64,000 bases of DNA from Chrysomallon squamiferum (Eukaryota > Mollusca > Gastropoda > Neomphalida > Peltospiridae). The position numbers and the translations under genes are program-made. The stretch covers positions 9,233,423 through 9,297,422 of the forward strand of contig CM022666.1 of the NCBI GenBank assembly GCA_012295275.1, read 5' to 3'. Shown here in pieces: positions 1-42,755 of the stretch; position 1 is the stretch's first letter; every line of letters begins with the position of its first letter. Below the pieces are notes generated by a model. That model saw only the letters and a list, made by a program, of their open reading frames with translations, did not search any database and had not been told where the DNA came from.

Positions 1-140
1 TACAGCTTTTTAATAAAAGTAAGTTCTAGTAAATGAACAATTACTAAACAAAGGAGAATATAAACTCAAAGATAAATAAATGGACTGCAGAAAATAACAA
101 ATCAAAACAATTGTATTTTTAATCTTAATTAGTTACATAC

Positions 141-31215
<31,075 letters not shown>

Positions 31216-32279
31216 AGACGGCAAGCGCTATCTGGCTCATGCCAGAATCATACTGTAAACAAAACAAAAATATCGTCAAAAATAATAAGAACACAAATAT
31301 TTCATTTCTCTTTTTATCTGAAGTTAAATGCCAGTGTTTTAAAAATACTTTTCTTAAAAACACTTGCAAACAGCTGCTGAATTTCAGAAGAAAAATTATG
31401 TTATACAGATCAGTAAATCAAAATATCAGCAAACATTCATTATGACAACAATGACCAATACACAGTATTACTGACTGATGTTAGAACTTAATTTTGTTAT
31501 CTATTATGATAAATTTATGCAAAAAATTAAAAAAGAAAATAATTTAATTATTGAGAGTTATAGTTTGTTATAAATGCCTAATGTCTCATCTCAGAAAAAA
31601 AGATTAAAAAAAATTACAAATTAAAAAAAATATAATTTGTAAACATTTTATACATTTCTTTTCTAGAAACTATGTATACATATAAAATTTATGGAAAGGT
31701 AAATTGATCAGTAAAATAATTTGATTAAATTATAAATATTTCTGCCCTATTCTTCATTCATAAATTCTAAAAACATGATATATAATGTTGTTCTTTTTGT
31801 TTTGTTTTTTAAATTTGAACAAACATTATTTGAATGAAACAGACATTGAATAATTTGCAAAGTAGCTGTTGTCAATATACATTTCAATAAAAAATAATAA
31901 AATTTAATGTAGATAACTGCATATTTTCTATACAATACCTTCTGTTTTTTAAATTTCTAACAACGAAAAAAAACGCAAATATAATTTTACTGGAAATCTA
32001 ATACAGAACATTATTTGTAAATTTGGTATGATAGCATAATCTGACATATTAAAATATTAATTTTCATTGTAATAATTGATGCTGCTTTTGTAAGCGTAAA
32101 CGTTAATAATAAAGATTTACCAAAAGAACTAAAAATATTGATAATCACAATATTCATTATGTAGCCATTTTGGGTCCCAAAAAAAAAAAAAAATCATTGT
32201 ACTTTTCTAGACATTTTAAAATAATTTCTTTCAGTAATAATTTCTTTTAGGGGCTTTGTTTTCATAAAACTCATTTCGG

Positions 32280-32640
32280 TAAAATCTCTATAATCTACTT
32301 TAATCGCAAACGTAAGCAAAAGACAAGTCTGGACCATAGACGAATTTTATCCACAAACATCGAAACGAGAGAAATTATACGAGCGCAGGAGCTTCATCAA
32401 TAAAAAGACTAGGAATACTCAAACAGCTTTCTGTTTCTATGTAGGATTTTTGAAAATGATCTATACATACTAGAGTATGATCAGTGAAAAAACAAGGACA
32501 GTAGACCCTTGTTAAATGCTGATTTTCTTCGTCTAAAATACCGAATTCAGCTCTGAATCGTCCCTGATCTTCCGCAGATTATGCGCACGCATCTGTTTCC
32601 AACTTCCGTTCAATGGCAAAAATATTTTTTGTAAACAAAA
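32280..32640 (-). promoter_or_regulatory. Probable TRIP12 promoter and non-coding first exon region
   Basis: About 1 kb upstream of the first coding exon, CpG dinucleotides cluster and AT content falls. An NRF1-like ATGCGCACGCAT lies at 32581-32592 and an ETS-like AACGGAAGTT (minus strand) at 32610-32601. Both are usual in TATA-less housekeeping promoters. The coding exon begins at an acceptor (31252), so a non-coding exon 1 must lie upstream. A donor such as TTCG|GTATTT near 32540 is possible but unproven. Confidence 0.5.
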
Positions 32641-33227
32641 AAAAAAGTTATGAAAAAATAACTGCTTGAAAAATAACTGAACAACTATTGAAATATTTAT
32701 GACGTATGTTATTCTCTAATATTTTATTGAATAAAAAATAAATTTACATTAAAAAAAATGTAAGGAAAATCTATTCTAAATAAACATAATTTTATTCAAA
32801 TTTAAAAACTCACATCATGATGATGGGAGTACCAAACAGCTGCGGCTAAATATAGAAGTAACCTATTGATGTCACGTGGTATTGTTTGTATCGTCGTGGC
32901 TATTTGTCCTTTGTTTTAATCATTTTAATCAGAAAAGCAGATTTTTCTTTTCTTTCGAAATTTATTTATTTATTTATTATGATTATGATTATTTTTATTA
33001 TTATTATTTTGTATGAAAGAAAAAGCTCCCACCTAATAATAATAAATAAATAAATAAATTTAAAAAAAAGAAAAAATTAGAGTAATAATAATAATAAAGT
33101 GAATTAACACGTAGTCAGTCAGTGCTGGAATTATTGTGCTAGTCGCCGATAGGCTATAGAAACTTTTATCGCCCCCTCTTCAAGCCTACTTTGTTTATTA
33201 TATAATATATGATTTTTTATAACTTAC

Positions 33228-33398
33228 GGAAAAGCGCATATCTGTTTCTGTTACTGATGCTGTTGTTCCAATCAGTATATCTCCCATTCTAACAAATGTA
33301 TACCCAGTTCCAATCAGTGTATCGCCTCTTCCAACCAGCTCATCTCCCATTCTTACCATTGTCTCAGGACTTATCAAAATGGTATGTGTTGTTCCCAA
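33228..33398 (-). CDS. Unassigned exon-like open reading frame
   Basis: A 171-nt stretch on the minus strand is bounded by an acceptor (CATTTATAG) and a strong donor (TCC|GTAAGT). It is open across all 57 codons in phase 0. The peptide is internally repetitive, with MVRMGDELVGRGD followed by FVRMGDILIGT and two GDTLIGT/GDILIGT-like units. It is less AT-rich than its flanks. I recognise no family. The plus strand is also open here, from CGC at 33237, with weaker splice-like sites, so strand is uncertain. It may be an exon of an unknown gene, a non-TRIP12 upstream exon, or a repeat. Confidence 0.3.
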
Positions 33399-34845
33399 CT
33401 ATAAATGAACAAATAATCCTTTGATGCTAATTGAAAATAATAACCTGTGTTAGTGTGTTTCTTCTCTTTTCTTGTAATATACAAGCATTGTCTATTGTAG
33501 TAGTAGTAGTTGTTGTTGTTGTAGTAGTAATAGAAGCAGTAGTATAGTAGTCATTGTAGTAGAAGAAGCATATTTTAAAAAACTTTGAATACTTTGTACT
33601 TATTCTAATAAAAAATATATTTTTGATTTCTGTAATGTTGTTAAGTTTTTAAAATTTATTTGACAAGATGACACAAACATAATCTTAAGATGTCTATTTA
33701 AAAAAGTAAAGACATTAATAAATAAAATTATGTATCTATATGTGTGTCCACACACGCATTTGGATAGAAATACATGTAGATATATAAGTACACGTGTATG
33801 AAAGAATGCTATAACTTTTTAAAAAACATTTTTAAAGTTGGTATTAAAGATGGTGATGTTTATTTATATCTATTTTCTACGCAAGCATGTTTCTATTTTA
33901 TTATTATTAATATTTTACAATAGAATTTACTTATATAGTTAGATTTGTGTATATTTTGCATGTGTGTCTGAATTAAAGGTTGTAAAACAGCATTTAACAA
34001 TGAGAGGGGATAGAGATACAGAGAGAAAGATACATACATACATATGTGTATGGGGGTGTATGTATGTATGTATGTATAATAGCTATCTAGATTGATATTT
34101 ACAGAGATATTTTGAGAGAAAACAATAGAGAAGAAATAGAGGATAGAAGCAGTAGCTGTAGTATTGACAGAGATATAGGAATAGCTAAAACTGCTTAAAT
34201 AGTTACAAGATGAGAAAAGATGATACTGAAAACGTATATCAATGTATGTATTATGATAATGAGTGAATGTTTAATGACACTCCAGCACAAAAGACACTAT
34301 TTTGCTACTGAGTGTCAGAAAAAAAGATTTCAAAAGTTTATAAAACAGTCTAAAGAGTTCAGCAAAATGTAAGTATCACATTTAAATGGCCTTTAAAATT
34401 TATTATACAAAAACATTTTGTTTAAAAAGGTTAATTCCATGCTATCAGGTGTTCCAAATATATTTTTTCCTGTGTTATAATGAGAAATAAAAACAGAATG
34501 CACTGGTGTAGTAAATGAGTTTATTAAACAATATAAGCGCTAAGATATAATTCTACATAGAATAAAATAATTTACAGACACTATAAAGCAGTATACCATA
34601 GATAAAAAAAAAGTGTCAAAGAAACAACACCAAGCAACTTGTAGAAAACAGAAACAAATAGAAGAGAAACACACTTGTTGCTCTCTTTATATAAGTACTG
34701 TTTTATATATATTAATTTGAGATAGATATTCAGATTGTCCAAAACAAAATGATATTTATGGTCAAAACTGCTGCATCTTTTTAAGGAATATGTTGATCAA
34801 GATGTCATCTTGATTTCTAGAAAGTTATTTTTTCTTCTCCTGCAG

Positions 34846-34988
34846 CACCAGACTTTCCATATAGCCTGTACGTCAGTGAACATTTGACATGTAATTATAT
34901 CACTGACCAGATTTCAGAAAAGAAATTTATGGAGAAAACTCAAGGCACTCATGTCCATGGCGAACTGATTTTGGCTCTTGATCTTTAA
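34846..34988 (+). CDS. Unassigned candidate terminal exon
   Basis: After a good polypyrimidine tract and acceptor (TTCTTCTCCTGCAG), the frame beginning two bases in is open for 46 codons and ends in TAA at 34986-34988. It reads PDFPYSLYVSEHLTCNYITD, then QISEKKFMEKTQGTHVHGEL and ILALDL. Composition is less AT-rich than the flanks. I recognise no family and no upstream partner exon. Chance is possible, and a decayed element or a small lineage-specific gene are alternatives. Confidence 0.25.
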
Positions 34989-35151
34989 ATTCTAAGTAAC
35001 ATATTTTAGCAATTTATATTTATTTATGTATTGTAAATATTAATCTAAAATTTAAATGAATCAGGATTTTATTAAATCATAATGTCTGATGATAAATAGT
35101 GGAACAAATTGAAATTAAGATTTAAAGCCAATAATATACAAAAACACTGAT

Positions 35152-35239
35152 AACAGATAATTTCAAGTTTGGGTTTTAACCAAATAAATAATCAGAAAAT
35201 AGTTTTGGTAACAGATAATTTCAAGTTTGGGTTTTAACT
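35152..35239. repeat. 59-bp tandem duplication
   Basis: ACAGATAATTTCAAGTTTGG followed by GTTTTAAC occurs twice, at 35152 and about 59 bp later, separated by AAATAAATAATCAGAAAATA-type sequence. Confidence 0.85.
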
Positions 35240-35548
35240 AAATACCAATCAAAAGGAAGGAAGTTGTAAAAGGCACTTGAAAACAAAATGCAGAAAAAAG
35301 AAAAAAAGCAGAAATAAAGATGAATTTCATATAATGAGAAGGACATCATCATAAAAATATACACATTTATTTTAACTTTATATCAGAATTTGTGAAATGA
35401 TAAACTGTCTTGAAGTCTTAATTTGTAATGTATTTCATTAAAAAATGTGTGTGTGTGTGTGTGTGTGTGTACCCACATAAACACACACATACATAAACAT
35501 TCTGATATCATAAAAATTAATTTTAACACAGAACCCCAAAGATAAGAA

Positions 35549-35549
<1 letters not shown>

Positions 35550-35600
<51 letters not shown>
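35550..35600. repeat. CA microsatellite
   Basis: A 51-bp CA run. A GT run at 35446-35470 lies 80 bp to its left in opposite phase, so the transcript of either strand could fold on itself. Confidence 0.95.
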
Positions 35601-35603
<3 letters not shown>

Positions 35604-38600
35604 TTATTTATTTAATATCAATTGTATTTCAAGTCTTGATATGTATTATTTTCAACTATAAAGAAAAACAGAATTACCAGCCTTCTAAAACATTAAACAT
35701 ATACATGTGTGTATGTATGTGTATGTATGCATGCATGCATGCATATGTGTGTGTTTGTGTGTGTGTGTGTGCAAACACATACATACAAAGATATACACAC
35801 AGAAAGAGTGGCAGTAGAAATTTTAACTATGATTAACTGCAATTTAATTCACTTTTAAATCTAAACTTTTCACTTTTATAAAAACAACAAAAATCAGCAA
35901 AAAACAACAATAAAAAACAAAACAATATGCACATTTATGTACATACAAAATAGTGTAAAGAGAAAAAATTAATGAAATCAGTGAACAGTTTGTAATAACT
36001 TGAATTCATGATTATATCGCTGGATGTTCTCATTAACTTATAACTCAAGGCCATATTACATATGAATGTACCAATTTAAAATAATTTTATTTGTATTAAT
36101 AAACTAACTGCCAAAATATAAAACATTTACTGTGGATTTAATTTTGCATTTTAAAACAACATAGAATGAAAGATATTAATTCTAGAAATAATGTATTTTA
36201 AAATATTTATTTAACAAAATTATTAAATATAAAATTATTTTGAAATATTATTTATTATCTACTCTTGAAGACTGTAAAAATGAAAAAGAACCACCTAGAT
36301 TTAAAACAATTCAAACTGTATTTAAGAGCCATTTGTTGAAAAAATAAAATAACTCTGTTTTGAAATTTTCATCAACAGAGGTTTTACCATGGTTGGTGGC
36401 AGTGAATATTGTTACTCAGAAGACTTGACTAGGAATAAAAACACTGAACATGCCCTTCCCTCTTCACCCCTCATCCCAATTAATCCTGGATACCTTTCTG
36501 ACATCTGTGTAAGATCCCTCCCTTTTTCAGCAATAACTACCTGAAAACTAACTGTCTTCTCAGGTTTTAACTGCTCACAAACTCACAAAAACACAAGTAC
36601 ATTTTAATAAACCATAGTACATTACATCATTCCATGTATTTAAAGGCAAAAGAAATAAAAATAGATACAACAACATTAGATTTGTGTGAAAAACCCACAG
36701 CACATTGTTTGCTAAAGGCAGTTTTCTGAATATATACGTAAAGCTTAAGGCACTGATAATTTCAAATGATGACTTTAATGCGACTTTTATCAATTATTAA
36801 TCATATTTCATAGATTCTGAATTAACTAACATATTAGTTAAAATAAAAAACAAAAACAAAAAGTAATTAAAAAAAAAATATATATATATATTTATGGTTT
36901 ATTTCAATATAAATTCTTTTATAAATGTTAAATGAAAAGATGATGTAATTTGAAAATAATTATCATCACTGTCTTGTTTGAACAAAATATAAAAATTATT
37001 ATTTTTGTACATAAAAAAGGAAATAATTTTGAAATTTTTATGCACATAACAAATTAAAAGATACTTTTCCTACATATAAAGATTTAAATAAAACAAATGA
37101 GAAGAACTTTTAGTTAGAAAATATTATATATGATAAACAATTGACAGAAAAAGCTATGCAATATTTATTTTGATAAAAAAACATTTAACATAACATTAAA
37201 TGTTTCACAATAAAAAAATCACAGAATGTTTGGCAAATTACAGTACATGTTCGTACACTCTGAGATACAGTATCAACAAAAAATATTTTAACAACAAATT
37301 AAACATTCAAGAAAAAGGAAAACAATTTATAAAGAGTCCAACAACAACAACAAAAAAATAAATTAAAAATTAAGTAAAAACCTACACACGTAAACTATCA
37401 AATATGAAAGTGTCTAGATTATATTCAAATACTATGTAACTGAAAGTTATTTCAAAGATATCATATATTAGTGTTTTTCATCAACTTACTTGTTGATAAA
37501 AAAAATACCCTGAATATGAATAATTCAGTCCTTTGTAGTACTTTTCAAACACACTTTTTAAAAATAATTTTCTTCTGTAAGACTGTCATATTGTTTTTTT
37601 TGTTTTTTTGAACACTAGTCAAGAGAAATAACTCTAACTTTGTAAGGTAAATGGAAACAAACTTTTGTTAGTCGATGTTTTCTGATTAAAATAATTTTAA
37701 ATCCAGTTTTTTAACTATACTTATGTCCTTAAAAAATTCTCATTACATTATGAAATCTTACTATTGTTAATTTATTAATTTAAAAACTAAATAAACTGAT
37801 TAAAAATAAATTTAACAAATCATTCTCTGATTTACCTCAGGCAACTTATATACAATAAAACAATAATACAATTAAATAAAAAAAATATATATATATTAAT
37901 TATATTTATGCACATCTATTAAAAGATTCAAAATATGATTCCCTGGATAAAAGAAATAATTTTTTTTTTCTTCACAGTTTGACTAAACACCTCTAGCTTC
38001 ACATCCAGGAAAAGTTAACTCACTGAGAAATGATCATTTGTACCAAAGGGATGTAATTCCATGATGAATACAACTTATATGCTCATTACACTAAGTTCTC
38101 ATAATGTAGAAATAATATGACTGTATTGTTGCCACTGACAACTGTTTTTATTATTCTAGATGTCCAGAATGTGTGAATCCTCTCAGACAATTATTTTATG
38201 AATATTTTAATTTTATATCAGTGGTGACAACAAGTTCATGGATTACATGGAAAATTAGGATCACCCTTCTATTTTCACAATTTTCTTATCACAGACGGTT
38301 GTAAATATTTGTGCTATGTAAATTCATTTCTGTGCTCGGTCATTTAATTTCACTTCTAAAGCTTTGTACAGCATTCATTGGTATATCCAAAAATAAACCA
38401 CAATAGATAAAAAAAATTACAAAAATAACAATATGGAATGTAAGCAGATTAATATCACAACATGTAAAGTTTTAAAATAAAACTAAACTTTTAACATCAC
38501 AATAAAACCTCATCAGTCTAAACACAAATAATCTAAAAAAAAAAAAGAAACCCAAAATATTATGTTGGAATAATCATAAAATAATTATTATTTTAATCTT

Positions 38601-39136
38601 ATTGATAAATACTGTTGTGAGATAAAGAAAACAATAAAAAAATAAAAATAAAATATAATATAAATATACATATACACACACACACACATAAAAAGGAAAC
38701 AAGTGAAACAGATAATTAAGCTGATATCTGGTGACTGAACACAACAGCCTGTATTGTCTTGAAGTTCATTATTTCATAGTGTTAAACAGCTTAATTATAT
38801 CAGTGGTTATTTAGAAATAAAACAGAAGACACAGATGTGTTACAGGCTGTTTAAAGAGAAAACAGAAGACATACATCCCATCCCTCTCTATTTAAATTTA
38901 GTAGTGGACTGGATCCAGGATATAACTGGTGTACCAGTGAATAAAAATACTGACAATAGACAAACAAAAATATTTGTTTTAAATTCCTCCACAGATAAAA
39001 GCACTGCAGTTGACATGACTAATGAGGTTTTACAGCTGACAAAAATAAATAACTTTGGTATTACGGCAACTCAGTGAGCCTTCAGTTCAAGGCAGATAAC
39101 TTTTGGCAGACATCACTGTATGTAGAATTCAGTCTT

Positions 39137-41973
39137 TCACTTCTTCTTGTCTTTCTTCTGAGGTTTAGGCTCCACTTTCTTTGGAAGTTGTTTCTCATAC
39201 TGTCTCCTAAGATGCATCTGAAGCAGATAAAATCAAATAATGAAAAAGAATCTGTAATGAAAGGTAACACAAATTCTTGTGAGCAGTGAGTGGTTTACAG
39301 GATCAAATCCACTTGGTGGATCTGTTGTATCAAAATAGCTGGAGGTCAATTATCAGTAACTTATATCATCATTTTAGAATAACATCATGTTTGACATTAA
39401 GTAATCATTTACATGTATCATTAAACTTTCATTCATTTAATTCATTCCTCCTATAGGTGTATTTTGGGATTCCTCAGTTCTGTATCACATGACTGTCACT
39501 TTAATTTTGAACTCAGGTATATCTGACTCACCTGAAGCTGTAACTTGTTAGTAAAGAAAAGTCGTTTCCAAGTGTGCTGTTCTGCCAGCTGTTTGAGGTC
39601 ATTGGTAATGGCTGTTTCACAGTTGATACGATAAATCTTTTCCCATAATTCATCACCATCACACAGCTGAAGTAATTAAACATATTAATGATATGATAGT
39701 TATAAAAAAATTATTACTTGTTAAAATATACAAAAAAACCCACCTATTACTTGTTAACATATAATTTATCCCAACTATTTTTTAACTTACATATGTCTAC
39801 TTCAAAGAATATTTAGGCTTACACATAGGTAAGTAAATTTAAGTATAAACTTACATATTAAATTTAAACTGCTAGAACACAGGTAACTAATTTAGATTAT
39901 TAGTTAGATCATGGATAATTATGTGTAATATTAAGTGGTAGAACACAGGTAACTAAGTGAAATATTAATTCATAGAACACATGTCACTAAGTGTAACATT
40001 AACCAGTAGAACAAAAATAATTAAGTATAATATTAACTGTAAATAATATAAAAAGTAAGTAATATTGCATCACGGAACATAAGTAGGTAACTAAGTGAAC
40101 ATTAAGAAGTAATATAACTAAATAAAGATCATTAACCTTTTTGAAGGATTTTGACACAAGTCTCATTCTCTGAAGGTCTTCCAAGTCAAGCATAAGCAAG
40201 ATTCTAATGAGAACATTGTGCGGCAGGCGGGGGAGATAATCAATGTGACCATCCACCAAATTAATCAAATAATTCAACATGGAATCCCCACCTGTTCTAG
40301 TAATTTCACCTGAAAACAAATAGAGAGATAATTAATTCTTAATACTGTTTTATAGATAGTAGTAGAGCAGAGATTGAAACAACAAAAACAACAACAACTA
40401 CAGTAATAACAGTAATAGTTAGAGTAATAGTAATATTAAATATTTGCATAGATAAATAGGGTTAAAACATTAATAAAATTAAGAAGTTCATAAGATATGA
40501 AATAATATAAATACACATTAAAAAAAACACCTACATTACATAATTATTGGTAGATCATATAAATGCAATTTTAATATTAATATGTTTCTAGCTGCAAGGT
40601 CTATAAAATATTAAAAAGTAAAAGAAACATTTTTTTTTTATAAGTACTCATCCAAGGATTTGAGAATTAAAAATTACAGTAATCTCAAGGGCATTTTGAA
40701 TTGACAGATATATGTATACACATAGATATACAGATAAATACATAAATAAATAACTAAGAAGGTAGATAGATAGATAGATAAATAAATAAATAAATGCAAT
40801 TAAACAACCAAACAAAGAAACAGTAAATAATTAAATAAATAAATGTAATTAAACAAACAACAAACAAACACATAAATAAATATATCTCACTGTGTAATGT
40901 TTCATCATGTTTGAAATCCTCCCAACTGTCACAGAACTGGGAAGGTGCAATGTTACTATCACTTCGTGTCGGAGGCAAAATCTTCCACAAACGATAAACA
41001 ACCTGAAATTAATTACTTCATTAATTTGATAATTTTCATATATACTTGTTTGACAGTCTTATGAAAACATGTTTATTTTCAAAAATACATTTATAATTAT
41101 TTTTCTGTTTACTTTTCAACTTACTTATTTTAATATATGCCTGTATAGATGATAATAAAATTATAGTGTTTATATCCTAAACATTGTATTTTGATTTGTT
41201 TTTCTTTAAATGTAACTGTATACCTTTAACTGATATGATACTGTTTACGTTTTCAACATGTATATTTTATTATAAACACATATACTTCAGTGTGTACATG
41301 ATAGTGTTTATTTTTAAATTTTGTATATAGTGTAGATAAACAATAAATTCAGTATCTTTGAATATAATAAATCTGCCTTTTACTACTATTTGAGAATGTT
41401 GTTTACTTTTAAAACTTGTATATTTTATTCTATATCAATATTGTAAATCTTAGTGTTTATTATTAACAGTATGTATGTATATATTTTTCTATATACAAAC
41501 ATTACTCTGTAGCTATATCTAATTATATTTCCAAAATAAACAAATGCTAAAATATGGATTTAAACTACAAAAAAACAAATGACCCAGACATATTATAAAA
41601 CTATATAATTAAAGATTTTTTTTGAGTTCAAAACATAAATAATTTATATTAGAAAATTATGTCCAAAATTTAATCAGTCTCATTTAAAATATTCTTTATA
41701 ATATCACTTTTGAAGTGAATGGGAAGCTACTATAAAATATAAAATATAAAATAAATCAAAACATTTTATGAAAATTCCCTAAGTTAAAAACTATTATATA
41801 AAATTAACTTTTCTTGATTATAATAAAACTGAAAATAATTTTATATACATAACATTAATTACCAAATCAGGTGTTACAAAAATATGAAAGAAATCTTTTG
41901 ATGGCGATGGAGCAACTTCAGCAATATCAACCAAAGCGCCTTCAGAGTTTAGCCAGTGTTGTATAGAGGCCAT
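39137..41973 (-). CDS. FBXO36: FBXO36, F-box only protein 36, complete
   Basis: Five coding exons on the minus strand: 41973-41863, 41002-40891, 40309-40137, 39666-39532 and 39217-39137. They join in frame to 203 aa plus TGA, against 188 aa in human. Residues 1-37 read MASIQHWL through PSPSKDFFHIFVTPDL, matching the conserved PPSKDYYQLLVT start. Residues about 100-145 are the F-box, with LPRLPHNVLIRILLMLDLED and LVSKSFKK, followed by DELWEKIYR. Then comes TWKRLFFTNKLQLQ, a family signature, and a Lys-rich tail ending PQKKDKKK. F-box proteins bind SKP1 in SCF ubiquitin ligases; the substrate of FBXO36 is unknown. An in-frame ATG at 42057 could add 28 residues, but homology favours 41973. Confidence 0.93.
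39840..40130. repeat. Degenerate array in FBXO36 intron 3
   Basis: Units of the type GGTAGAACACAGGTAACTAA then GTGAAATATTAA recur four to six times. The array ends a few bases from the donor of FBXO36 exon 40309-40137, which itself reads CATTAAC on the plus strand. Confidence 0.7.
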
Positions 41974-42755
41974 TTTGACGCGATCTCCATCCCAACAACC
42001 TTGACGTTGGCAACCAAGACAAAATATTCGGTAAACATCGTTTATTTCCGATTTCATTAATAACTTTCGGAAATGTTCGGAATATATTCCGATTCGCGAT
42101 TATTTTTCTACGGCTCTTTCTAATCATTTTAAACAAATTAATAAATCATTTCGAAACGCGTTTTTCCGTTTTTTGTTAACACGGTATAAAGTTAACTTTC
42201 TTTCTTTCTTTCGTTCTTTGTTTTCTTGTGGCTACCCTTTTTTTTTTTTTTTAATACTTGTTAAGTTGTTTGTTTTTGTAATTTACAATAATGACAAGGT
42301 CTCACTGTTCTGGTTCATGCTAAAAAGTCTCTTAAATTGAGGGGTAAAATAATTTATCTTATTTATAAATATTAATTCTATTGCAAAACGTGTAACACTT
42401 TAATGATTTAAGTGTGAAAATTTGTTTCTCTCTTAACTCCAAATTATGGCTACTTGCTATCTACCGCTAATGATTCACCTTTCAAGTTAAAATAACAAAA
42501 TGTTTTTGTTGTGCCAAACCAAAGTCTGGATGAATACATCAAGGGGCACTACTACAAACTCGAGGTTGTTCAGTGAAAAGGTCACTGGGTCAGGAAATAT
42601 AGCGCAGCGGAAGTTGAAGTTTGTTTCTGTCTGGGGGCTTGTGATAATCATAATGTGACTGGTTCCATTGATTATATGTCATGTACTAATTGTACTATTT
42701 AAAAGGAGAATGGTGTTGGTTGGGCTATTTCATATTTAGCCAGCGCCAAGCCGCG
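41974..42755. promoter_or_regulatory. Divergent promoter region of FBXO36 and HS6ST
   Basis: FBXO36 (minus) and HS6ST (plus) start codons are 782 bp apart, facing away from each other. CpGs cluster at about 41980-42165 on the FBXO36 side (ACGCG, TTGACG, CGATTCGCG). An ETS-like CGGAAGT lies at 42608-42614 on the HS6ST side. The FBXO36 start lies in CAAAATGGCC, resembling part of a YY1 site. A shared bidirectional promoter is inferred from spacing and composition; two separate promoters would also fit. Confidence 0.5.

Larger units (their letters stand above)
33399..39136. other. Repeat-rich intergenic region between TRIP12 and FBXO36
   Basis: Apart from the candidate exon at 34846-34988, no gene is visible. 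The interval holds TTG/TAG triplet runs near 33500-33550, an imperfect tandem duplication at about 35152-35239, GT and CA runs at 35446-35470 and 35550-35600, mixed ATGC/GT repeats at 35700-35772, and long AT-rich tracts. The last several hundred bases before 39137 probably include the FBXO36 3' UTR. An 80-codon plus-strand ORF there (38835-39077) has no recognisable homology. Confidence 0.6.

Noticed and set aside
35383-35836. Cys/Val-rich ORFs on both strands
   Set aside because: They are frames of GT and CA microsatellites.
38835-39077. An 80-codon plus-strand ORF with ordinary composition
   Set aside because: It lies opposite the probable FBXO36 3' UTR, has no splice or promoter context, and resembles no family I know. 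It is kept only as a remark in the intergenic entry.
41974-42057. N-terminal extension of FBXO36 from an upstream in-frame ATG
   Set aside because: The extension has no counterpart in the family, while the MAS start at 41973 aligns with the vertebrate start.
42690-42755. Earlier in-frame ATG for HS6ST
   Set aside because: It would put 22 residues before the membrane anchor; the ATG at 42756 gives the usual short cytoplasmic tail.
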